Source of the DNA: Alsobacter sp045348435
GTDB taxonomy: Bacteria > Pseudomonadota > Alphaproteobacteria > Rhizobiales > Beijerinckiaceae
Assembly: GCF_045348435.1 (NCBI RefSeq)
Contig: NZ_CP157484.1
Location: forward strand, 1,674,001-1,738,000
Length of the DNA stretch: 64,000 bases
Direction of reading: 5' to 3'
Of the stretch, positions 17,665 to 25,525 are shown one piece after another (the first letter of the stretch is position 1; the number at the start of each line of letters is the position of its first letter). Under the pieces are notes generated by a model. That model worked only from the letters and a program-made list of their open reading frames with translations. It made no database searches and was not told the DNA's origin. Both the position numbers and the translations under genes were made by a program.

Positions 17665-18678
17665 ATGGCTCTGCCAGATTTTTCCATGCGCCAGCTCCTC
17701 GAGTCCGGCGCTCATTTCGGTCACCAGTCGCACCGCTGGAACCCGAAGATGCAGCAATACATCTTCGGCACCCGCAACAACATCCACGTGATCGATCTCG
17801 CCCAGACGGTGCCGATGCTGCACCGCGCCCTTCAGGCGGTGTCCGACACCGTGGCCCAGGGCGGCCGCGTGCTGTTCGTCGGCACCAAGCGCCAGGCGGC
17901 CGATTCGATCGCCGATGCGGCGAAGCGCTCGGCCCAGTACTACGTCAACTCCCGCTGGCTCGGCGGCATGCTGACGAACTGGAAGACCATCTCCGGCTCG
18001 ATCCAGCGCCTGCGCAAGGTCGATGAGACGCTCGCCTCCGGCGCGTCGGGCCTGACCAAGAAGGAGCGCCTGATGCTGTCCCGCGAGAAGGACAAGCTCG
18101 AGCGCGCTCTCGGCGGGATCAAGGACATGGGCGGCGTGCCCGACCTGATCTTCGTGATCGACACCAACAAGGAGCAGCTGGCGATCCAGGAGGCCAAGCG
18201 CCTCGGCATCCCGGTGGCCGCCATCGTCGACACGAACTGCGATCCGGACGGCATCACTTATCCGGTGCCCGCCAACGATGACGCGGGCCGCGCCATCGCG
18301 CTCTATTGCGACCTCGTTTCGCGCGCCGCCATCGACGGCATCTCCCGCGGCCAGGGCGCGCTCGGCGTCGACGTGGGCGCGTTCGAGGCCCCCGTCGAGG
18401 AGGAGCTCGCTCCCGCCGACGCCGCCGCTCCGGCGGCCGGCGAGACGTTCGAGCTGCTCGCGGCTCCGCGCGGCGCCCCGGACGACCTGTCCAAGCTGAC
18501 CGGCGTCGGCCCGCAGCTCGAGAAGAAGCTGAACGAGACCGGCCTGTTCCACTACTGGCAGTTCGCCGCCATGACCCCGGCCGACATCGCCCAGGTCGAC
18601 GCCACGGCCAAGCTGAACGGCCGCATCGAGCGCGACGGCTGGGTCGCCCAGGCTCGCGGCCTGCTCGAGAACGCCTGA
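17665..18678 (+). CDS. rpsB: 30S ribosomal protein S2 with extended C-terminal tail
   Basis: S2 binds the small subunit and is needed for S1 assembly. The N-terminus (MALPDFSMRQLLESGAHFGHQ) and the WLGGMLTNWKTISGS and VIDTNKEQLAI blocks are diagnostic. At 337 residues it is longer than the E. coli protein (about 240). The extra 85 or so residues hold an acidic Ala/Glu-rich linker and a helix-hairpin-helix-like segment (DLSKLTGVGPQLEKKLNETG), a known feature of Rhizobiales S2. It heads the classical rpsB-tsf-pyrH-frr order, with tsf 141 bp downstream after a long hairpin. Autoregulation by S2 is known in other bacteria, but no specific site is claimed here. Confidence 0.98.
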   Translation: MALPDFSMRQLLESGAHFGHQSHRWNPKMQQYIFGTRNNIHVIDLAQTVPMLHRALQAVSDTVAQGGRVLFVGTKRQAADSIADAAKRSAQYYVNSRWLGGMLTNWKTISGSIQRLRKVDETLASGASGLTKKERLMLSREKDKLERALGGIKDMGGVPDLIFVIDTNKEQLAIQEAKRLGIPVAAIVDTNCDPDGITYPVPANDDAGRAIALYCDLVSRAAIDGISRGQGALGVDVGAFEAPVEEELAPADAAAPAAGETFELLAAPRGAPDDLSKLTGVGPQLEKKLNETGLFHYWQFAAMTPADIAQVDATAKLNGRIERDGWVAQARGLLENA

Positions 18679-18685
18679 TCGGGAT

Positions 18686-18724
18686 CTCCGGAGGGAGCGC
18701 CCGCACCGGGCGTCTCCTTCGGAG
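18686..18724 (+). other. Long hairpin between rpsB and tsf
   Basis: Two 18-nt arms (18686-18703 and 18707-18724) pair along nearly their full length, with three G-U pairs and one mismatch, around a 3-nt loop. There is no U-run. It may act as a partial terminator or processing site that lowers or separates tsf expression from rpsB. Confidence 0.45.
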
Positions 18725-18819
18725 CCGAATGCAAGGTTGAGGGGGCGGGCCAGGGTCCGCCTGTCACGGGAGCGGCCAGCCGCCCCCGTGTTTTCACATG
18801 ATCGATCGAAAGGTGAACC

Positions 18820-19743
18820 ATGGCTACGATCACCGCCGCTCTGGTGAAGGATCTGCGCGAGAAGACCGGCGCGGGCATGATGGACTGCAAGGCCGCGCTT
18901 GAGGCCAATGCGGGCGACGTCGAGCAGGCGATCGACTGGCTGCGCAAGAAGGGCCTCGCCAAGGCCGCCAAGAAGTCTGGCCGCGTCGCGGCCGAGGGCC
19001 TCGTCGCCGTCGCGGTCCGCGAGAATCGCGGCGTGGTCGTGGAGGTCAACTCCGAGACCGACTTCGTGGCGCGCAACGAGGAATTCCAGGCGCTCGCCCG
19101 CGCCATCGCGGACGTCGCGCTGGAGAAGTCCGCCGACGTGGAGGCGCTTCTCGGCACGCACTATCCGGGCGGCGGAACCGTCCAGGAGGCGGTCGCCAAC
19201 GCCATCGCGACCATCGGCGAGAACATGACGCTGCGCCGCGCCGCGGAACTGCAGGTCCACAAGGGCGTGGTCGGGCAGTACATCCACAACCTCGTGGCTC
19301 CGGGCCTCGGCAAGATCGGCGTGATCGTCGCGCTGGAGTCGACGGGCGACCCCATCGAGCTCGCCGGCCTCGGTCGCCAGATCGCGATGCACATCGCCGC
19401 CGCCAACCCGCAGGCGCTCGATGCGGCCGGCCTCGATCCCGCCGTCGTGGCGCGCGAGAAGGGCGTCCTCGCCGACAAGAACGCCGGCAAGCCGGCCCAT
19501 GTGCTCGAGAAGATCGTCGAGAGCGGGCTGAAGAGCTACTACAAGGAGGTCTGCCTCGTGGACCAGGCCTTCGTGCACGATCCCTCCAAGACGGTCGCCC
19601 AGGCCGTCAAGGAGAGCGAAGGCCGGATCGGCGGCGCGATCTCCCTCAAGGGTTTCGTCCGCTACGCCCTCGGCGAAGGCGTGGAGAAGCAGGAGAGCGA
19701 CTTCGCCGCGGAAGTCGCGGCCGCCGCGGGCGGCCAGGCCTGA
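18820..19743 (+). CDS. tsf: Translation elongation factor Ts
   Basis: EF-Ts is the guanine-nucleotide exchange factor that recycles EF-Tu-GDP in the cytoplasm. The 307-residue protein starts MATITAALVKDLREKTGAGM and carries MMDCKAALEANAGD and the signature EVNSETDFVARNEEFQ, which contacts EF-Tu. An AAAGGTG ribosome-binding site precedes the ATG. It follows rpsB and ends at an intrinsic terminator, so rpsB-tsf can be made separately from pyrH. Length and domain order (UBA-like N-terminus, core, coiled coil) are normal. Confidence 0.98.
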   Translation: MATITAALVKDLREKTGAGMMDCKAALEANAGDVEQAIDWLRKKGLAKAAKKSGRVAAEGLVAVAVRENRGVVVEVNSETDFVARNEEFQALARAIADVALEKSADVEALLGTHYPGGGTVQEAVANAIATIGENMTLRRAAELQVHKGVVGQYIHNLVAPGLGKIGVIVALESTGDPIELAGLGRQIAMHIAAANPQALDAAGLDPAVVAREKGVLADKNAGKPAHVLEKIVESGLKSYYKEVCLVDQAFVHDPSKTVAQAVKESEGRIGGAISLKGFVRYALGEGVEKQESDFAAEVAAAAGGQA

Positions 19744-19757
19744 CGGTCTCTCCTTCG

Positions 19758-19785
19758 AACGGCGGCGCACGGCGCCGCCGTTTTT
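19758..19785 (+). terminator. Intrinsic terminator after tsf
   Basis: AACGGCGGCGC, a 3-nt loop and GCGCCGCCGTT run into TTTTT (19781-19785), giving an 11-bp stem with a U-run 15 bp past the tsf stop. Confidence 0.85.
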
Positions 19786-19818
19786 GCATGGCGGCCCTTT
19801 CGATCGCGGAGCGTGCGC

Positions 19819-20532
19819 ATGAGTGACGGCAAGCGGGTCTTGGTGAAGCTCTCGGGCGAGGCTTTGATCGCCGCAGACGGGTACTGGCTCAATCCGCAGA
19901 CCCTCACCACGCTCGCCGCCGATCTGAAATCCGCCGTCGACGCCGGGTTCCGCATCGCCGTGGTGATCGGCGGGGGCAACGTCATCCGCGGCGCGAAGGT
20001 CGGGGCGGCGGGATGGATCGACCGCGCCACGGCGGACTCCATGGGCATGCTCGCCACGGTCATGAACTCCATCGCGCTGGAAAGCGCCCTGGAGGCGGCC
20101 GGGGCCTCGGCCCGCACCATGTCGGCGGTGGCCATGCCGTCCGTCTGCGAGACTTTCGCCAGGCAGCCGGCGCTGCATCATCTCGCAAAGGGCAGGGTGG
20201 TGGTGCTGGGAGGCGGCACCGGCAATCCGTTCTTCACCACCGACACTGCGGCGGTGCTGCGCGCCATCGAGCTGAACTGCGACGCCGTGCTGAAGGCCAC
20301 CCAGGTGGACGGAGTATATTCGGCCGATCCGAAGACCCACCCGGAGGCCACCCGCTACGACGTCCTGACCCATGACCAGGCGATCCAGCAGGACCTGAAG
20401 GTGATGGACACGGCGGCATTCGCCCTCGCGCGTGAGAACCGCCTGCCGATCATCGTCGGCTCCGCGCACGGGCCGGGAGCCGTCACCGCCATCCTCACGG
20501 GCGCCGCGCCGGCGACCCGGGTGACGCCCTGA
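19819..20532 (+). CDS. pyrH: UMP kinase
   Basis: PyrH phosphorylates UMP to UDP in pyrimidine synthesis and belongs to the amino-acid-kinase fold rather than the NMP-kinase fold. The 237-residue protein has KRVLVKLSGEAL, VIGGGNVIRG, DSMGMLATVMNSIAL, GTGNPFFTTDTAA and KATQVDGVYSADP, all diagnostic. The ATG at 19819 has a GGAG seven bases upstream; a GTG at 19813 would add two residues. Near the C-terminus the usual hydrophobic-Phe-Asn/Ser run before PGA reads IVGSAHGPGA, a modest departure from the family. It sits in the normal tsf-pyrH-frr order, between the tsf terminator and frr. Confidence 0.97.
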   Translation: MSDGKRVLVKLSGEALIAADGYWLNPQTLTTLAADLKSAVDAGFRIAVVIGGGNVIRGAKVGAAGWIDRATADSMGMLATVMNSIALESALEAAGASARTMSAVAMPSVCETFARQPALHHLAKGRVVVLGGGTGNPFFTTDTAAVLRAIELNCDAVLKATQVDGVYSADPKTHPEATRYDVLTHDQAIQQDLKVMDTAAFALARENRLPIIVGSAHGPGAVTAILTGAAPATRVTP

Positions 20533-20546
20533 CGGGGTGTCCCTTC

Positions 20547-20567
20547 GGTGACGCGTCTTGCGTCACC
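20547..20567 (+). other. Hairpin between pyrH and frr
   Basis: GGTGACGC (20547-20554), a 5-nt loop and GCGTCACC (20560-20567) form a perfect 8-bp stem 14 bp after the pyrH stop. No U-run follows, so it may be an mRNA processing or stability element. Confidence 0.4.
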
Positions 20568-20634
20568 CCTTGAACCTGTCAGCCGGCGGGCGTAAGCCCA
20601 TCGCAAACGGTGCAGCACGAATCCGGGTGTCACG

Positions 20635-21195
20635 ATGAGTACACAATTCGATCTCGGCGATCTGAAACGTCGCATGGCCGGCGCCGTTCAGGCGTTCGGG
20701 AAGGATCTCGCCAGCCTGCGGACGGGCCGGGCCTCCCCCAATCTGCTCGATCCCATCCAGGTCGACGCCTATGGCTCGCCCACCCCGATCAGCCAGGTCG
20801 CGACCATCAACGTGCCCGAGCCCCGCATGCTCACCGTGCAGGTCTGGGACCGCAGCCTCGTCGGCGCGGTGGAGAAGGCGATCCGGGATTCCAATCTCGG
20901 CCTCAACCCGGCCACCGAAGGCCAGACCATGCGCATCCGCATTCCGGAGCTGAACGAGCAGCGCCGCAAGGAGATGGTCAAGGTCGCCCATAAATACGCC
21001 GAGGAGGCCCGCGTGGCCGCCCGCCATGTCCGCCGCGACGGCCTGGACCTGCTCAAGAAGCTGGAGAAGGACGGCCATGTCAGCAAGGACGACCTCGACC
21101 GCCAGTCCGACCAGGTGCAGAAGGTGACGGACCAGACCATCGCCGAGATCGACGCGGCTCTGGCGTCGAAGGAAAAGGAGATCATGCAGGTCTAG
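20635..21195 (+). CDS. frr: Ribosome recycling factor
   Basis: RRF, with EF-G, splits post-termination ribosomes. The 186-residue length is standard. Diagnostic segments are LASLRTGRASPNLLDPI, YGSPTPISQVATINVPEPR, IPELNEQRRKEMVK and the C-terminal helix ending EKEIMQV. The three-helix-bundle and beta-sandwich layout is complete. It is followed after 9 bp by uppS, so the two are probably co-transcribed. Confidence 0.98.
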   Translation: MSTQFDLGDLKRRMAGAVQAFGKDLASLRTGRASPNLLDPIQVDAYGSPTPISQVATINVPEPRMLTVQVWDRSLVGAVEKAIRDSNLGLNPATEGQTMRIRIPELNEQRRKEMVKVAHKYAEEARVAARHVRRDGLDLLKKLEKDGHVSKDDLDRQSDQVQKVTDQTIAEIDAALASKEKEIMQV

Positions 21196-21204
21196 GCGGC
21201 CGGC

Positions 21205-21993
21205 ATGAGCATCAGCCCCATGGCGCCCATCAGCAATCCGGGTCCTGAAGCGCTCGCCTCCCAGGCGGGCGGCGGCGCGCCGGCCCATGTGGCGATCATC
21301 ATGGATGGGAACGGCCGCTGGGCGGCGGCGCGCGGGCTGCCCCGGTTCGAAGGGCACCGCCGTGGCGTCGAGGCCCTGCGCCGCACGGTGCGCAGCGCCA
21401 TCGACCTCGGGATCCGATACCTCACGGTGTACAGCTTCTCGTCGGAGAACTGGCGCCGTCCGGCCCAGGAGGTCAGCGACCTCATGGGGCTCCTGAAGCG
21501 TTTCATCCGCAACGATCTCGCCGACCTGCATCGCAACCAGGTCCGCGTCAGGATCGCCGGCACGCGAGAGGGGCTGTCCGACGAGATCAAGTCGCTTCTG
21601 AGCGAGGCCGAAAGCCTGACGCGCGACAACGCCGGCCTGACGCTCGTGGTGGCGTTCAACTACGGATCCCGCCAGGAGATCGCCGAGGCCGCCGCCGCCC
21701 TGGCGCGCGACGTCGCAGCCGGCAAGATCGACGCCTCCGCGATCACGCCCGAGGCGCTCGCCGCCCGGCTCTACACCCACGGCGTGCCGGACCCGGACCT
21801 CGTGATCCGGACCTCCGGCGAGGTGAGGCTTTCCAACTTCCTGCTGTGGCAGGCCGCCTATTCGGAGTTCGTCTTCACGCCGGTGCTTTGGCCGGATTTC
21901 GACCGTGCTGCGCTCGAAAGCGCCATCGCCGAGTTCCACGCGCGCGATCGCCGCTTCGGCGGCGTGTCCGTCAGGGTGGGAGCCAGCGCTTGA
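21205..21993 (+). CDS. uppS: Isoprenyl transferase (undecaprenyl diphosphate synthase)
   Basis: This cis-prenyltransferase extends farnesyl diphosphate with isopentenyl diphosphate to make the C55 lipid carrier for peptidoglycan and O-antigen. The 262-residue protein has VAIIMDGNGRWA with the catalytic Asp, YLTVYSFSSENWRRP, and the C-terminal signature PDLVIRTSGEVRLSNF LLWQ. The N-terminal 25 residues are a short disordered lead. Its TGA stop overlaps the TTG start of cdsA, implying coupled translation. Together with dxr downstream it joins isoprenoid supply to envelope synthesis. Confidence 0.97.
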   Translation: MSISPMAPISNPGPEALASQAGGGAPAHVAIIMDGNGRWAAARGLPRFEGHRRGVEALRRTVRSAIDLGIRYLTVYSFSSENWRRPAQEVSDLMGLLKRFIRNDLADLHRNQVRVRIAGTREGLSDEIKSLLSEAESLTRDNAGLTLVVAFNYGSRQEIAEAAAALARDVAAGKIDASAITPEALAARLYTHGVPDPDLVIRTSGEVRLSNFLLWQAAYSEFVFTPVLWPDFDRAALESAIAEFHARDRRFGGVSVRVGASA

Positions 21994-22841
21994 GCGATCC
22001 TGCGCCCGAAGCGGTCAAGCCGCCCGCCGGGCCGTCGGAACTCACGCTGCGCGTCCTCTCCGGCGTCGTCATGGCGGTCCTGGCGATCGGGACGGCCTGG
22101 ATCGACGGCTGGTCCTTCGGCCTGTTCTGGACCATGGCGTCGGTGCTGGTGCTGCGCGAGTGGTTGTCGCTGATCGGCCTCGGCGGAACGCGGATGACGA
22201 TCTGCTGGACGGTCGGCGGACTGGCGATCGCCTTCGCCGGGACCATGGCGGAGGTCTCCGAGGCGCCGGAGCCGCGGGCCTGGGCGGTCGTCCTGGCCGG
22301 CGCGCTGCTCGTCGCCGCCCTGGCGCCGTCGCGCCGCGGCTGGGCCGCCGCGGGCGTGGTCTACGCGGCTGTGCTGGCGGTGGTCCCGATCGACCTCAGG
22401 GGCGACCCGTCCTTCGGCGTCGTGGCGATCTTCTGGATGTTCGCGGTGGTGTGGATCACCGACATCGCAGCCTATTTCGTCGGTCGCTCCGTGGGCGGCC
22501 CCAAGCTGTGGCCGCGCATCAGCCCCAAGAAGACCTGGTCCGGCTTCATCGGCGGCGTCGCCGGCGGAACGCTCGCGGGCCTGGCGGTGGTGCATGTCGC
22601 GCGCAACTCCTATGGCCTGGGCTGGACCTTCGGCGGCTTCGGGCTGGTGGCGCTGACCCTCGGCTCCGCCATCCTGTCCCAGGGCGGCGATCTCTTTGAA
22701 TCGAGCATGAAGCGCCGGTTCGGCGCCAAGGATTCCAGTCATCTTATTCCCGGGCACGGTGGCGTGATGGACCGGCTCGACTCGTTCTGGGCGGTCAGCG
22801 TCGTGCTGGCCGTTCTCCTCTACGCCAGCCTGCCGGCCTGA
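21990..22841 (+). CDS. cdsA: Phosphatidate cytidylyltransferase
   Basis: CdsA makes CDP-diacylglycerol from phosphatidate and CTP, the branch point for phospholipid synthesis, in the inner membrane. The family signature is near the C-terminus: SSMKRRFGAKDSSHLIPGHG followed by GVMDRLDSFW, with the metal-binding acidic residues. Several hydrophobic helices fill residues 20-200. The chosen start is TTG at 21990, overlapping the uppS stop (TTGA) and giving 283 residues; the open frame upstream to 21846 lies inside uppS and is not used. dxr begins one base after the stop codon. Confidence 0.95.
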   Translation: MSDPAPEAVKPPAGPSELTLRVLSGVVMAVLAIGTAWIDGWSFGLFWTMASVLVLREWLSLIGLGGTRMTICWTVGGLAIAFAGTMAEVSEAPEPRAWAVVLAGALLVAALAPSRRGWAAAGVVYAAVLAVVPIDLRGDPSFGVVAIFWMFAVVWITDIAAYFVGRSVGGPKLWPRISPKKTWSGFIGGVAGGTLAGLAVVHVARNSYGLGWTFGGFGLVALTLGSAILSQGGDLFESSMKRRFGAKDSSHLIPGHGGVMDRLDSFWAVSVVLAVLLYASLPA

Positions 22842-22842
22842 G

Positions 22843-24024
22843 ATGGCGACGCGGGTCAGCATCCTGGGCGCCACGGGATCGATCGGTCGCTCGACCGCCG
22901 ACATCCTGTGCTCCAACCGCGATCGATTCGAAGTCGAGGCGGTCGCGGGAGGCCGCGACGCGGCGGCCCTGGCCGACATGGCGATCCGGCTCGGCGCCCG
23001 TTTCGCGGCGATTTCGGACGAGGCCGCGCTGCCCGCGTTGCGCGAGGCCCTGGCCGGGAGCGGCGTGGCCGCCGCGGCCGGCGAGGGCGCCGTGATGGAG
23101 GCCGCGCTGCGGCCGGCCGACATCGTCGTCGCCGCCATTGTCGGAGCGGCCGGCGTCAGGCCCACGCACGCGGCGGTCCAGGCCGGGCGCACGGTGGCGC
23201 TCGCCAACAAGGAATCGCTGGTCTGCGCCGGCTACGCCTTCATGCGCGACGCGCGGGAGGCCGGCGCCACGCTGCTGCCCATGGATTCCGAGCACAACGC
23301 CATCTTCCAGGCGCTGGGACGGCATCGGCCGGACGAGATCGAGCAGATGATCGTGACCGCGTCGGGCGGCCCGTTCCGGACCTGGCCGGCCGAACGGATC
23401 GCCGTCGCACGGCGCGAGGAGGCGCTCGCCCATCCCAACTGGTCCATGGGCGCCAAGATCACGATCGACTCAGCGTCGTTGATGAACAAAGGCCTGGAAC
23501 TGATTGAGGCCCATCATATTTTTAGTGTCGCGCCTGAGGCTCTCGGGGTCGTTGTCCATCCCCAGTCGATCGTGCACGGGCTGGTGTCGTTCAGCGACGG
23601 AGCCGTGGTGGCGGGGCTCGCCGTCCCGGACATGCGCGTCCCGATCGCGCATTGCCTCGGCTTTCCGGATCGCCTGGGCACGTCCGCCCGCCGCCTCGAC
23701 CTCGCCGCCATCGCCCGGCTCGATTTCGAGAAGCCGGACCTTGTCCGGTTTCCGGCCCTGAGGCTTGCGATCGAAGCGCTGCGGGCGGGGGCGGGAGCGC
23801 CGACGGTGCTGAACGCCGCCAACGAGATCGCCGTGGAGGCGTTCCTGGCGGGCGCGATCCGGTTCGGCGACATGGCGACGCTCACGGAAACGATCCTGCA
23901 GCGCTTCGGCGACGCTCGCGAATCGGGCGTCACCGAGAGCGTCGAGGCGGCGCTGGCGTTGGACGCCGAAGTGCGCGCGGCGACCGCATCCGTGATGTCC
24001 ACAGCCTGGAAATCGACGTATTAA
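22843..24024 (+). CDS. dxr: 1-deoxy-D-xylulose 5-phosphate reductoisomerase
   Basis: Dxr converts DXP to 2-C-methyl-D-erythritol 4-phosphate using NADPH, the committed step of the non-mevalonate isoprenoid pathway. The 393-residue protein has the NADPH motif ILGATGSIGRST, NKESLVCAGY, the metal-binding block MDSEHNAIFQ and the substrate loop IDSASLMNKGLELIEAH. Codons around 23510-23525 (ATT TTT AGT) are unusually AT-rich for this genome, but the protein is intact there. The stop at 24022-24024 overlaps a TTAACCAT motif discussed separately. Confidence 0.97.
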   Translation: MATRVSILGATGSIGRSTADILCSNRDRFEVEAVAGGRDAAALADMAIRLGARFAAISDEAALPALREALAGSGVAAAAGEGAVMEAALRPADIVVAAIVGAAGVRPTHAAVQAGRTVALANKESLVCAGYAFMRDAREAGATLLPMDSEHNAIFQALGRHRPDEIEQMIVTASGGPFRTWPAERIAVARREEALAHPNWSMGAKITIDSASLMNKGLELIEAHHIFSVAPEALGVVVHPQSIVHGLVSFSDGAVVAGLAVPDMRVPIAHCLGFPDRLGTSARRLDLAAIARLDFEKPDLVRFPALRLAIEALRAGAGAPTVLNAANEIAVEAFLAGAIRFGDMATLTETILQRFGDARESGVTESVEAALALDAEVRAATASVMSTAWKSTY

Positions 24025-24036
24025 CCATCTATTCAC
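24021..24036. promoter_or_regulatory. CtrA-like box upstream of rseP (tentative)
   Basis: TTAA, seven bases, then TTCAC beginning with TTAACCAT. The alphaproteobacterial cell-cycle regulator CtrA recognises TTAA-N7-TTAAC. One mismatch in the second half. It overlaps the dxr stop, about 100 bp before rseP. Confidence 0.35.
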
Positions 24037-24127
24037 CATTCGGCGACGCCGATCGCAGATCGGCTTACATTCACGGTGATCCGCGTCGGGCCCGGTGTTC
24101 GGGCGAAGACCATCTCGAGGTTATCCC

Positions 24128-25276
24128 ATGAATCTGATTGAGGCGCTGACCGGATGGGCCGGGTCCCTGGGCGGCTATATCGTTCCGTTCCTTTTCGTGC
24201 TCGTCATCGTCATTTTCATTCATGAGTTCGGCCACTTCATCGTGGGCCGCTGGTGCGGCATCAAGGTCCAGGCTTTCTCGATCGGTTTCGGCCCCGAGCT
24301 TCTGGGGTACACCGACGGTCGCGGCACGCGCTGGAAGCTGTGCGCCATTCCGCTGGGCGGATACGTCAAGTTCTTCGGCGATTCCGGCGCGGCGAGCACC
24401 CCGGACGGGTCAGCCCTCCGCCAGATGACGCCGGCCGAAAAGGCCGTGAGCTTTCACTATCAGCCGGTCTGGAAGCGCGCGGCCGTGGTCGCGGCCGGCC
24501 CGCTCGCCAACTTCATCCTGGCGATCGTGGTGTTCACGGTCATGAACCTCGCCTACGGGCGCCAGGTGGTGGTCCCGCGCATTTTCCAGGTGGTCGAGGG
24601 CAGCGCCGCCCAGCGCGCGGGCCTGGTCGACAACGACCTGGTCCTGTCCATCAACGGACAGCCGATCGACAGCTTCGGCGACATGCAGCGCCTGATCTCC
24701 ACCTCGCCCGGCTCGACCCTGGCGATCGTGGTCGAGCGCGGCGGCAAGGAGCTGACCGTTCGGGCCACGCCCGAGTTGAAGGAGATCACCACGCCCTTCG
24801 GCAAGCAGCGGCTCGGCATCCTGGGCGTCCAGGGCTCCCGCGACCCGGCCGACGTGAAGGTGGAGAAGCTGGGCTTCGTGGCGTCCCTGAAAGGCGGCGT
24901 CAGCGAGACGTGGTTCATCGTGGACCGCACGGGCGCTTATATCGGCGGCCTGTTCGCCGGAACCGAGAGCACCGACCAGCTGTCGGGGCCGATTCGCATC
25001 GCGCAGGTCTCGGGCCAGGTGGCGACTGCGGGAATCGTGGCGCTCCTCAACCTGGCGGCGATTCTCTCCGTCTCCATCGGCCTGATCAATCTGGTGCCCG
25101 TGCCCTTGCTGGACGGCGGCCACCTGATGTTCTACGCCTTCGAGGCGGTTCGCGGCCGTCCGCTCAGCGAACGCACGCAGGAATTCGGCTTCAGGGTGGG
25201 CCTTGCGCTGGTGGTGATGCTGATGCTCTTCACCACCTTCAATGACGTGCTGCACCTCGTCGGATCGCGGGGCTGA
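24128..25276 (+). CDS. rseP: Site-2 intramembrane zinc metalloprotease RseP
   Basis: RseP cuts anti-sigma factors and leftover signal peptides within the inner membrane. The 382-residue protein has the HEFGH motif (zinc ligands His32 and His36, catalytic Glu33) in the first helix. A PDZ region follows at about 120-200 (GSAAQRAGLVDNDLVLSING), and the second active-site motif is NLVPVPLLDGGHL in a C-terminal helix. Only one clear PDZ domain is seen, where E. coli RseP has two. ATG 24128 is chosen because GAGG lies seven bases upstream and MNLIEALTGW precedes the first helix. It sits between dxr and bamA as in most alphaproteobacteria. Confidence 0.95.
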   Translation: MNLIEALTGWAGSLGGYIVPFLFVLVIVIFIHEFGHFIVGRWCGIKVQAFSIGFGPELLGYTDGRGTRWKLCAIPLGGYVKFFGDSGAASTPDGSALRQMTPAEKAVSFHYQPVWKRAAVVAAGPLANFILAIVVFTVMNLAYGRQVVVPRIFQVVEGSAAQRAGLVDNDLVLSINGQPIDSFGDMQRLISTSPGSTLAIVVERGGKELTVRATPELKEITTPFGKQRLGILGVQGSRDPADVKVEKLGFVASLKGGVSETWFIVDRTGAYIGGLFAGTESTDQLSGPIRIAQVSGQVATAGIVALLNLAAILSVSIGLINLVPVPLLDGGHLMFYAFEAVRGRPLSERTQEFGFRVGLALVVMLMLFTTFNDVLHLVGSRG

Positions 25277-25349
25277 CAGCCCCGGGGACGTCCTCCGTCC
25301 ATGCTCGAAATCGGCTCGGCCGCGCCCGCGAGGGCGTGGCCGTTGCTCA

Positions 25350-25364
25350 TTAACCATGTGCTAA
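25350..25364. promoter_or_regulatory. CtrA-like box upstream of bamA (tentative)
   Basis: TTAA (25350-25353), seven bases and CTAA (25361-25364), starting TTAACCAT; one mismatch from the TTAA-N7-TTAA CtrA consensus. It lies in the 249-bp rseP-bamA spacer, about 160 bp before the likely bamA start. Confidence 0.4.
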
Positions 25365-25525
25365 GTGTCATCATCGCCACGCGAACCTGGATTCGGCGGC
25401 AACGGCGCTTTCACCGTTTGCAGCGCCGCCGAAAGTTGGTAGATGCGACGGGTAGCTTCGGGAATTTCGGTCGGGCCCTGCGGGTTCGGACGGGAATGGT
25501 AAAAGAAATAAGGGCGGGTTACTCG

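Noticed and set aside
17626..20469. 947-codon open frame on the minus strand
   Set aside because: It lies antisense to rpsB, tsf and pyrH, which are certain. Its Arg/His/Asp-rich translation has no domain and comes from high GC at third codon positions.
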